Assembly: GCA_019312985.1 (NCBI GenBank)
Contig: JAFDCC010000220.1
Span: 1-5,245 of the forward strand
DNA length: 5,245 bases
Direction: 5' to 3'
From: Deltaproteobacteria bacterium
GTDB taxonomy: Bacteria > Desulfobacterota > Desulfobulbia > Desulfobulbales > BM004
The notes beneath the pieces are model-generated. The model did no database searches and was not told the DNA's origin. It was given only the letters and a program-made list of their open reading frames with translations. A program made the position numbers and the translations under genes. Shown one piece after another: positions 1 through 4,534 of this stretch. Numbering within the stretch: position 1 is the first letter of the stretch; the number at the start of each line of letters is the position of its first letter.

Positions 1-281
1 CTGTCGGCAACGACGCCGGCCGCCGGCCCCAGGAAGGTCGTCGGGATAAACTTGGCAATCAGAAACCAGCTGACCGCACCGCCGGAGCCGGTCAGCCTGG
101 TAAGGAGGACAAAAATGGCGATGTAGTTGAACCAGTTCCCCAAATGGCTTATGACCCCGGCGAGCCAGAACCTGGTGAACCGGCGGTTGGTGGTAAAAAG
201 GGTTCTGTATGACTGCAGACGCCCGACGGCCAGGAATGGTTTAGGCTGTTGCTCAGGGTTCGGGCTGCTGGGCGCTGTCAT
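1..281 (-). CDS. MFS transporter, N-terminal part (runs off the left edge)
   Basis: Reading leftward from ATG at 281-279 gives 93 complete codons with no stop before the window edge, so only the N-terminus is present. After a polar, proline-rich cytoplasmic tail (residues 1-34) comes a first membrane segment around residues 38-60 (FWLAGVISHLGNWFNYIAIF) and a second around 69-91. The second ends in GVVAD plus a partial codon compatible with Arg or Ser, which would be the start of MFS motif A (G-x-x-x-D-R). The phrase ISxLGxWFNYIA, followed by TGSGGAV and a Gly/Pro-rich second helix, is typical of the drug/siderophore-exporter-like (EntS/DHA3-type) branch of the major facilitator superfamily. 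The substrate cannot be told. The ribosome binding site is weak (CGGAG about 14 nt upstream). The gene is divergent from fbp and probably uses the promoter at 324-352. Confidence 0.88.
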   Translation of the reverse strand, partial: MTAPSSPNPEQQPKPFLAVGRLQSYRTLFTTNRRFTRFWLAGVISHLGNWFNYIAIFVLLTRLTGSGGAVSWFLIAKFIPTTFLGPAAGVVAD

Positions 282-323
282 TGTTTGAATCGGGGCTCCG
301 GAAAGGTTTTTCGTATCCCCCGC

Positions 324-352
324 TTCATACCGGGATAGCTTTTGTTTGACAA
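324..352 (-). promoter_or_regulatory. sigma-70-type promoter for the MFS gene
   Basis: On the minus strand TTGTCA (352-347) is separated by exactly 17 bp from TATGAA (329-324). That is 5/6 and 4/6 matches to the consensus hexamers. The predicted transcript start is near 317, giving a leader of about 36 nt before the ATG at 281. Its -35 box overlaps that of the divergent fbp promoter almost completely. Seen by eye only. Confidence 0.5.
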
Positions 353-375
353 GGAGTTAATTTATTCCGTAATAT
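346..375 (+). promoter_or_regulatory. sigma-70-type promoter for fbp
   Basis: A perfect TTGACA (346-351) is followed after 18 bp by TAATAT (370-375). An overlapping TATAAT at 373-378 is a better hexamer but would need a 21-bp spacer. The predicted start is near 382, giving a leader of about 70 nt. An imperfect dyad TCCGG-N8-CCGGA (381-398) lies right at that start point and could be an operator or a small hairpin. The -35 box is shared, in opposite orientation, with the MFS promoter. Confidence 0.55.
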
Positions 376-451
376 AATTTTCCGGTCGGGCTGCCGGAGT
401 GACCCCGATGAACCCATTACGCCCTGAATATAACCAGCAAGGGAGAAAACC

Positions 452-1534
452 ATGCACAGGCCTCTTGGAATTACCGTCAGCAGACATATCATGGATTTGC
501 AGCGCATGCATCCAGAAGCCACAGGCGATCTGTCCGGGCTGCTGAATGAACTGATCGTTGCGGCAAAGACCATTTCTGCGGAAGTGAACATGGCGGGCCT
601 GGCCGATGTCCTCGGCATGTCCGGCAAGGTCAATATCCAGGGGGAAGAGGTCCAGAAATTGGATGAATTCTCCAACAACACCATCAAGAAAAGGATGGCG
701 CGCTGCGGCTATCTCTGTGTCATGACCTCGGAGGAGGAGGAGGGAATCATCCCGGTAGCCGAAGAACACGCCGGCAAGTACACCCTGGCTTTCGACCCCC
801 TGGACGGCTCGTCAAACATCGACGTCAATGTGAGTATAGGGACCATATTTTCCGTGCACCGGAGGAGGAGTTCCGATGGCGGTGCACCCACCTACGGCCG
901 GAGAAGGACGGACAGCGGCAATGACGTGCCGCAAGACGCATTGAAACCCGGCTCCGAGGCCGACCTCCTGCAGCCCGGCAGCAGCCAGGTAGCGGCCGGC
1001 TATATCATCTACGGCTCCAGCACCATGCTGGTCTTCACCACCGGCGAAGGGGTGCACGGCTTTACCCTCGACCCGAGCGTCGGCGAATTCTACCTGTCCC
1101 ACCCCAATATCAGGATGCCGGAGAAGAGCAAGTACTTCAGTGTGAACGAGGGCAACTACAGCTACTGGGACAGGAACATGCAGCGATACATCGACTATCT
1201 CAAGGAGCAGGACAAGCCGGCAGGCCGGCCTTACAGCTCACGCTACATCGGTTCCCTGGTTGCAGATTTTCACCGCAATCTCATATCCGGCGGCATATTT
1301 CTCTACCCGAAGGACAACAAGAACCCTTCCAAACCGAGCGGCAAACTGCGGCTGCTCTACGAGGCCGCTCCCCTTGCCTTCATAGCCGCACAGGCCGGCG
1401 GCCGGGCTATCACCGGCGATGGACGCGATATCCTGGAGATTGAGCCGGAAGAGCTGCACCAGCGGGTCCCGCTTATAATCGGCTGCCGCCACGATGTGGA
1501 TGAGGCGGAGGATTTTTTGAGCGATAAAAAATAA
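452..1534 (+). CDS. fbp: Fructose-1,6-bisphosphatase, class I
   Basis: Hydrolyses fructose 1,6-bisphosphate to fructose 6-phosphate plus phosphate, the committed step of gluconeogenesis, in the cytoplasm. The family's landmarks appear in order: ATGDLSGLL (residues 23-31) and KY (109-110) at the AMP-inhibition site; KLDEFSN (69-75) and SEE (93-95) at the metal site; the FDPLDGSSNID metal/phosphate motif (114-124); VNEG (231-234); RYIGSLVADFHR (264-275); GGIFLYP (280-286); and the active-site signature GKLRLLYEAAPLA (297-309), with its metal-ligand Glu at 304. All the usual catalytic and substrate residues appear present, so it should be active and AMP-sensitive. At 360 residues it is longer than the roughly 330-340 usual in bacteria, because of an extra Arg/Gly-rich segment around residues 139-166. 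The start has a good site, AAGGGAG, 6 nt upstream. It is the first gene of a likely operon with the lipoprotein gene that starts 2 nt downstream. Confidence 0.97.
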   Translation: MHRPLGITVSRHIMDLQRMHPEATGDLSGLLNELIVAAKTISAEVNMAGLADVLGMSGKVNIQGEEVQKLDEFSNNTIKKRMARCGYLCVMTSEEEEGIIPVAEEHAGKYTLAFDPLDGSSNIDVNVSIGTIFSVHRRRSSDGGAPTYGRRRTDSGNDVPQDALKPGSEADLLQPGSSQVAAGYIIYGSSTMLVFTTGEGVHGFTLDPSVGEFYLSHPNIRMPEKSKYFSVNEGNYSYWDRNMQRYIDYLKEQDKPAGRPYSSRYIGSLVADFHRNLISGGIFLYPKDNKNPSKPSGKLRLLYEAAPLAFIAAQAGGRAITGDGRDILEIEPEELHQRVPLIIGCRHDVDEAEDFLSDKK

Positions 1535-1536
1535 TC

Positions 1537-1971
1537 ATGGGAAAGAAAATGAAGATAACCGTATTTCTGGCAGTTGGACTTCTTGTGCTGACAATTGTAA
1601 CGGCCTGCGCCTCTAAGCCGAAGGTGGAAAGCGGTTCAGTCGTTATTGCAGGCGATGATGTCAGGGCCGCCATGGTTTTCAGCGCCGCTGACCGGGAAAA
1701 GATTGTACGATACTATAAGGGCAGCGGGAAAAGCAAAAAGGTTCCTCCCGGCCTGGCCGGAAAAAAAGAACTGCCGCCGGGATTGCAGCAGCATATAAAA
1801 AAGCACGGGGAGCTGCCGCCAGGGCTGGAAGGACAGCGGCTGCCCGCCGACCTGGAGCAGACACTGTCCCGCCTGCCGGCGGGCTATATCAGAATAAAGC
1901 TGGACGGCGACGTGGTGTTACTGGATGAAAAGACCCGTTTTATTTTAGATGTCATCTGGGATTTGCACTGA
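1537..1971 (+). CDS. RcnB/CigR-like small lipoprotein
   Basis: A 144-residue exported protein. It has a charged N-terminus (MGKKMK), a hydrophobic stretch (residues 7-21) and a lipobox VTAC with the acylated Cys at 24. Ala at +2 predicts sorting to the outer membrane. The mature part has a polar linker, an FSAADREKIVRYY helix (48-60), then spaced L/V-PPGL repeats (69-73, 79-83, 93-97) with a degenerate LPADL (102-106), LPAGY (113-117), and a C-terminal beta segment with DGDVVLLDEKTRFILDVI. This order (YY, repeated LPPGL, LPxGY, VVL, ILDV) is that of the RcnB/CigR family: periplasmic or envelope proteins linked to nickel/cobalt homeostasis (RcnB) or anti-virulence control (CigR). The role here is unknown. 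The first ATG is 2 nt after the fbp stop, implying cotranscription. The in-frame ATG at 1549, behind GGGAAAG, would give a more typical 20-residue signal peptide and is an equally good start. Confidence 0.85.
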   Translation: MGKKMKITVFLAVGLLVLTIVTACASKPKVESGSVVIAGDDVRAAMVFSAADREKIVRYYKGSGKSKKVPPGLAGKKELPPGLQQHIKKHGELPPGLEGQRLPADLEQTLSRLPAGYIRIKLDGDVVLLDEKTRFILDVIWDLH

Positions 1972-2000
1972 AAAGAGTTGATGCAGGGACCACCGGGGAG

Positions 2001-2276
2001 GTGTATTTTCTGCCTCTTTCCTGCCAGGACAAAGTGAACCCCGTGAAAGGAGAAGACGTCAAAAGGGAGTGGCTGCGGCGGAACGAGATTGTATGTATCT
2101 GCCGGGGTATTCCCCGCAAACGGTTCCTGGAGGCCATCAGGCAGGGCGCCGCCACCCTGCGGGAAATAAACCGGGCTGTCGGTTCGGGGAGCGGCGACTG
2201 CAAGGGCGAGCGCTGCGGCCCGAAAATTGAAGCACTGCTCCACGAATGGCGCCGTTCAGAAAAAAACAGGACTTAA
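2001..2276 (+). CDS. BFD-like [2Fe-2S]-binding small protein
   Basis: The core NEIVCICRGIPRKRFLEAI...GATLREINRAVGSGSGDCKGERCGPKIEALL matches the BFD-like [2Fe-2S] domain (Fer2_BFD). It has cysteines in a C-x-C ... C-x4-C arrangement (C31, C33, C66, C71, counted from GTG 2001). The C-x4-C spacing resembles the domain as found in amino-acid/glycerol-phosphate dehydrogenase subunits more than bacterioferritin-associated ferredoxin itself, which has C-x2-C. It probably carries electrons to or from an oxidoreductase not in the window. The start is unclear. I list the longest frame from GTG 2001. GTG 2043, giving 77 residues, fits the domain better. A perfect GGAGGTG (1997-2003) stands 6 nt before an in-frame CTG at 2010. 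It follows the lipoprotein gene by about 30-70 nt with no visible promoter or terminator between, so it is likely in the fbp operon. Confidence 0.85.
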   Translation: MYFLPLSCQDKVNPVKGEDVKREWLRRNEIVCICRGIPRKRFLEAIRQGAATLREINRAVGSGSGDCKGERCGPKIEALLHEWRRSEKNRT

Positions 2277-2580
2277 TAAACCACATAACCGCTGCGGTGG
2301 CCGCGCAGCAACTATTGCGGCATTCAGCGTCATTCTCCTCTTTTGAAAACCGCCAATGCCGGCTGCAATCTCTTCTGAGCAGCCTTGCGGCCGCAGTGAT
2401 TTCCTGACCAGCAATTGGACCTTTTCTTGACATTTTGGTTCCAGGATGGTAGAAAAATCTAAAGAGAAAAGCAATGAGGGAGACAGGTAAGGGCTGAGTC
2501 ATGACAACACCCTTTTTGCTATGTTGCTTCGCGCACCGTATGTTACACATGGCTCGCCGCAACCGGAAAAGGAGGAGTTT
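2277..2580. other. Spacer with hairpins and a promoter
   Basis: 304 bp with no convincing gene. It holds ACCGCTGCGGT and a GCTGCG-N7-CGCAGC inverted repeat within 2284-2311, just after the BFD gene. Further on are GGCTGC-N12-GCAGCC (2361-2384) and the 10-bp palindrome TGCGGCCGCA (2386-2395). None has a following T-tract, so they are at best weak or factor-dependent terminators. The right half contains a promoter (2427-2455) and a leader of about 120 nt. In that leader AAGGG (2489-2493) could pair with CCCTT (2510-2514), followed by TTT. This is a possible but weak attenuator-like element. Confidence 0.5.
2427..2455 (+). promoter_or_regulatory. Extended -10 sigma-70-type promoter
   Basis: A perfect TTGACA (2427-2432) is followed after 17 bp by TAGAAA (2450-2455, 4/6), preceded by the extended -10 dinucleotide TG (2447-2448). 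The predicted start is near 2462. The next gene on this strand is the 143-residue hypothetical protein at 2581, leaving a leader of about 120 nt. This is one of the best housekeeping-type promoters in the window. Confidence 0.6.
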
Positions 2581-3012
2581 ATGGGTTTCATGGACAAGCT
2601 GTTAGGGTCATCAAAAGATTATCCCCCCTTGAGCAAGGATGATCCGGCTGCGCAGAGACTGGACAGCTTGCGGCAGCCGGTTGAAAAACTTGTCTCCGAA
2701 ATAAAGGACCCCGTTGAAGTGGTCCCGGGAGACGAGACGGCCTTCTTCTTTATCGGCAAGCCGCCGAAGAAATTCGGTGTTGCCTGGGTCGGGAAGGATG
2801 GCAAGATCGTCAACTTCAAGAGCCTGGTGGAGGAAAGAGGACTTTCCATAATCAGTCTTGAGAAGCTGAGCGACCGGTTGAAGCAGGTATACATCCAGCA
2901 CCAGGAGGAACCCCGGTACTCGATAACGATCAGCGAAAAAAAAGTCGTGGTGACACCTTCGGAAACACTGAAAAGTGATATCAGGAAGGTAATAGAAGAC
3001 ACTATCAGCTGA
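2581..3012 (+). CDS. Hypothetical soluble protein, 143 residues
   Basis: Not recognised. The reading frame is open from 2521, but ATG 2581 is chosen because GGAGGAG (2571-2577) is an almost ideal ribosome binding site at the right distance; the extra upstream residues look non-coding. The product starts MGFMDKLLGSSKDYPPL and has no signal peptide, no membrane segment and no cysteine. A charged helical N-terminal third (residues 1-45) is followed by an alternating beta/alpha part: ETAFFFIG, FGVAWVGKDGKIVNF, a predicted helix SLEKLSDRLKQVYIQHQ, then strands YSITISEKKVVVTP and a final helix LKSDIRKVIEDTI. This layout suggests one small globular cytoplasmic domain. It appears to be a single-gene unit with its own promoter (2427-2455) and a GC-rich hairpin 22 nt after the stop. 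Confidence 0.82.
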   Translation: MGFMDKLLGSSKDYPPLSKDDPAAQRLDSLRQPVEKLVSEIKDPVEVVPGDETAFFFIGKPPKKFGVAWVGKDGKIVNFKSLVEERGLSIISLEKLSDRLKQVYIQHQEEPRYSITISEKKVVVTPSETLKSDIRKVIEDTIS

Positions 3013-3033
3013 TTGACCGGGAACAGGCCGTGT

Positions 3034-3051
3034 CCCCGGGAATACCCGGGG
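3034..3051. repeat. Perfect GC-rich hairpin after the hypothetical gene
   Basis: CCCCGGG, loop AATA, CCCGGGG: a 7-bp all-GC stem with a tetraloop, starting 22 nt after the stop codon at 3012. Position and stability suit a transcript 3' end, but no T-run follows (TGATGCTAAC), so it is not a standard intrinsic terminator. It may protect the mRNA end or act with Rho. Confidence 0.6.
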
Positions 3052-3085
3052 GTGATGCTAACTGCCCTGAGCTTTTAAGAAGATC

Positions 3086-3119
3086 GCTGCAGGGAAACAG
3101 GTAAAGTGTTCCCTGCAGC
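3086..3119. repeat. 11-bp perfect inverted repeat containing two PstI-type palindromes
   Basis: GCTGCAGGGAA (3086-3096) and TTCCCTGCAGC (3109-3119) pair perfectly over 11 bp with a 12-nt spacer. With one bulged A the stem can be extended a few pairs (ACA/TGT). It is the strongest hairpin of the window. It is followed on the + strand by AAAAGTG, and on the minus strand by a mixed GATCTTCTTAAAA, so neither side gives a clear T-tract. It lies 73 nt after the 143-residue protein gene and about 180 nt before the four-cysteine protein gene. It could be a terminator-like element, an RNA processing site or a protein-binding site. Confidence 0.65.
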
Positions 3120-3296
3120 AAAAGTGTGCTTCCAGAAAGCAGCCGGCCTTTTTCCCTTGCCCGGCACCAGACAACGATTCGCATATTTCCACAACCCGAA
3201 CCCTGCCGGAATAAGGTCCTGCAGTTGACTTGCTGCAGAGGGTCCGGCATTTTAACCCTGCGTATGCGTTGCAAATAAACCAAAGAAACGAGCTTT

Positions 3297-3527
3297 ATGA
3301 AGGATTGTGAACTGTTGACAAAATGTCTTTACTTTAATGACAAGCTGAAAAACATGCCAACCGCCTCGGAAATGGTAAAAAAGATGTACTGCCGCTGGCA
3401 TTATGAGGAATGCGCCCGCTACAGGGTTGCCATGGTCCTGGGCACGGAATATGTCCCACCTGATCTTTTCCCGCCCGAGGCCGAACGGGCGGACAAGCTG
3501 CTCGTCCAATTCTGTCATACCCGCTGA
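3297..3527 (+). CDS. Small four-cysteine protein, 76 residues
   Basis: No named family can be given with certainty. The sequence MKDCELLTKCLYFNDKLKNMP has the look of small Cys-motif proteins I associate with Desulfuromonadia. Cysteines at 4, 10, 32 and 39 form C-x5-C-x21-C-x6-C, a pattern suited to binding zinc or an iron-sulfur cluster; a fifth Cys lies at 73. The middle (MPTASEMVKKMYC) is amphipathic. The C-terminal part contains VLGTEYVPPDLFPPEAERADKLL, a GxxxVPxDLxPxxxxRA-type phrase. There is no signal peptide or membrane helix, so it should be cytoplasmic. The start ATG 3297 has only a weak site (ACGAG, about 5 nt upstream) and no clear promoter; TTGACT at 3225-3230 is a possible -35 without a good -10. 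The gene stands alone, flanked on both sides by palindrome-rich spacers. Confidence 0.8.
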   Translation: MKDCELLTKCLYFNDKLKNMPTASEMVKKMYCRWHYEECARYRVAMVLGTEYVPPDLFPPEAERADKLLVQFCHTR

Positions 3528-3581
3528 GCGGTTTCTATCACCCCTGTTTTATCCTTAAAAGTCCTGCAGCATCCCAGGCGG

Positions 3582-3600
3582 CAGCAGGTAGAACCTGCTG
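3582..3600. repeat. 8-bp perfect hairpin downstream of the four-cysteine gene
   Basis: CAGCAGGT, loop AGA, ACCTGCTG: a perfect 8-bp stem with a 3-nt loop, 54 nt after the stop codon at 3527. No T-tract follows (GCAGTCACTG). Likely a transcript-end structure, or a palindromic binding site. Confidence 0.6.
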
Positions 3601-3632
3601 GCAGTCACTGCATATCCTGACAAGTTATTTCG

Positions 3633-3649
3633 GTGACAAAAAATGTCAC
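3633..3649. promoter_or_regulatory. 17-bp dyad, candidate regulator-binding site
   Basis: GTGACAAAAAATGTCAC: perfect 6-bp half-sites GTGACA and TGTCAC around AAAAA. The half-site resembles, but does not match, CRP/FNR-family sites (TGTGA-N6-TCACA). Its centre lies about 150 bp upstream of the start predicted from the sigma-54 promoter at 3767-3782, a usual distance for an enhancer-binding protein. The regulator is unknown. Confidence 0.45.
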
Positions 3650-3766
3650 ACGGTCTGCCTGGAAGTACCCCAAAGAGGTCTTCCGGCCTACGATTCCATC
3701 ACCAGTTCATACCTGATAAATTAAATAGTATTCCATTTCAAGTAGTTATGTTTTTTTAATATGTAA

Positions 3767-3782
3767 CGGAATGAAAATTGCA
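3767..3782 (+). promoter_or_regulatory. Sigma-54 (RpoN) -24/-12 promoter
   Basis: CGGAATGAAAATTGCA compares with the RpoN consensus TGGCACG-N4-TTGCW. The invariant GG (3768-3769) and GC (3780-3781) are exactly 10 bp apart, the G before N4 is kept and TTGCA is perfect. Predicted start is near 3793, giving a leader of about 50 nt before the receiver gene at 3842. An alternative sigma-70 -10 (TAATAT, 3757-3762) exists but has no good -35. Confidence 0.6.
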
Positions 3783-3841
3783 AATTTAAGAGATTCGAGG
3801 AACGTTTCCTGGGGAGACTTATCAATTTTTGAAGCAGGACG

Positions 3842-4249
3842 ATGGCAGAAAAAAATACTGAAAATAGCGCTGTAACTATTCTCATAGTTGATGACGACTC
3901 CTTTATCTGCGATATGGTCCGGGAGCATCTGGCTCTTCAGGGATACAGAGTTTTTACTGCCTGCAGCGGCGCCGAAGCCCTTCAGAAAACAGGAAAAGCC
4001 GAAAGGATCGATATCCTGCTGACCGATATCATGATGCCCCGGATGAATGGTGTCGAGCTTGCAAAGAAATTTGTAAATCTGGTCCCGGGGGTGAAGATAC
4101 TCTTCATGTCGGGCTACCTGAGTGATCCTGTTCGAGACGAAGGGCTGCCCCTGAAAAAATATCCCATTATAGAAAAACCCTTTTACCTTGACAAACTCAA
4201 GTCAGAGTTTACCAGGGTCCTCGCAAACCAACCGGCAGTTTTCTCCTGA
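3842..4249 (+). CDS. Stand-alone response regulator receiver (CheY-like)
   Basis: A single receiver domain of 135 residues with no output domain; it would act by protein-protein contact or as a phosphorelay intermediate in the cytoplasm. Visible in order: first strand VTILIVDDD (11-19) with the acidic pocket D17/D18, phospho-acceptor D62 in LLTDIMMPRMNG, conserved Ser 90 in ILFMSGY, and K112 in IEKPF. All residues needed for Mg-dependent phosphorylation are present. The aromatic switch position, three residues before the Lys, is Ile 109 rather than Tyr/Phe. The FMSGY phrase is common in receivers attached to hybrid histidine kinases. No kinase gene is in the window. The start has a close AGGA (3836-3839), only 2 nt from ATG, so translation may be modest. 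Expression probably depends on the sigma-54 promoter at 3767-3782. Confidence 0.93.
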   Translation: MAEKNTENSAVTILIVDDDSFICDMVREHLALQGYRVFTACSGAEALQKTGKAERIDILLTDIMMPRMNGVELAKKFVNLVPGVKILFMSGYLSDPVRDEGLPLKKYPIIEKPFYLDKLKSEFTRVLANQPAVFS

Positions 4250-4276
4250 CCGCTGACTTAATTCCTGGATCCTGCC

Positions 4277-4292
4277 GCCTGTCATCGCAGGC
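4277..4292 (+). terminator. Weak terminator-like hairpin after the receiver gene
   Basis: GCCTG-N6-CAGGC is followed by only TTT (4293-4295), 27 nt after the stop codon at 4249. The stem is short and the T-run minimal, so this is a weak candidate at best. Confidence 0.25.
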
Positions 4293-4393
4293 TTTAGCGG
4301 GCCGCATCGGCTTCGTTTGTTTTCCGGGAATTTCCAGCATGCGTTTCGAATGTATTGCAAGCTCCGCATCTATTATTTCCCTGGAAAAAACAC

Positions 4394-4436
4394 CTTGAGA
4401 GTGGCATCAGGGCTCAAGAGGTTTAATAGTATAAAC
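4394..4436. promoter_or_regulatory. Two adjacent inverted repeats upstream of the ferritin-like gene
   Basis: CTTGAG-N13-CTCAAG (4394-4418) is followed at once by GTTTA-N6-TAAAC (4421-4436). They lie 100-140 bp before the ferritin-like gene, in an AT-richer stretch. TATAAA (4430-4435) could serve as a -10, but no good -35 is placed for it, and TTGAGA (4395-4400) has too long a spacer. I regard the region as the likely control region of the next gene, with the promoter not defined. Confidence 0.3.
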
Positions 4437-4534
4437 GTAAAGTCATACAAAATAAGGCAAGGGAAAATTTCTGGCGGAAAAAAACCGGCTGGAGATGTAT
4501 GCCTAACCGCGTTAACTGCGTGGGGGACTGCAGC

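Larger units (their letters stand above)
3528..3841. other. Spacer with hairpin, dyad and sigma-54 promoter
   Basis: 314 bp with no convincing gene. From left to right it holds a short CCGC-TGA-GCGG repeat over the stop codon of the preceding gene (3521-3531), an 8-bp hairpin (3582-3600), a 17-bp dyad (3633-3649), an AT-rich stretch (about 3717-3790) and a sigma-54-type promoter (3767-3782). The promoter is followed by a leader with a small AGGAA-CGT-TTCCT repeat (3798-3810). The AT-rich stretch contrasts with the GC-rich surroundings and is what one expects of a bent, regulated promoter region. Confidence 0.6.

Noticed and set aside
362..1102. Minus-strand open frames opposite fbp (362-769, 812-1102)
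   Set aside because: They are antisense shadows of a clearly coding, highly conserved gene. Their products are low-complexity and match nothing I recognise.
2137..2562. Minus-strand 141-codon frame across the BFD gene end and the following spacer
   Set aside because: It overlaps the conserved [2Fe-2S] domain gene antisense and crosses several palindromes. Its product is an Arg/Cys/Ala-rich sequence without domain-like pattern. A local AGAGGAGA before an internal ATG (minus strand, near 2330) gives only a 25-codon frame.
2521..2580. Upstream extension of the 143-residue protein
   Set aside because: The near-perfect GGAGGAG just before ATG 2581 fixes the start there; the added 20 residues look like translated leader.
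3005..3283. Minus-strand 92-codon frame in the spacer before the four-cysteine gene
   Set aside because: The region is made of hairpins; the frame has no good start signal and its product looks random.
3013..3296. Riboswitch or intrinsic terminators in the spacers
   Set aside because: I looked for c-di-GMP (GEMM-type) conserved boxes and for stem plus T-tract patterns. The stems are strong but lack T-tracts, and no conserved riboswitch core was seen.
3771..3875. 34-codon + strand frame overlapping the start of the receiver gene
   Set aside because: Its ATG lies inside the predicted -24/-12 promoter, upstream of the expected transcript start, and it has no spaced ribosome binding site.
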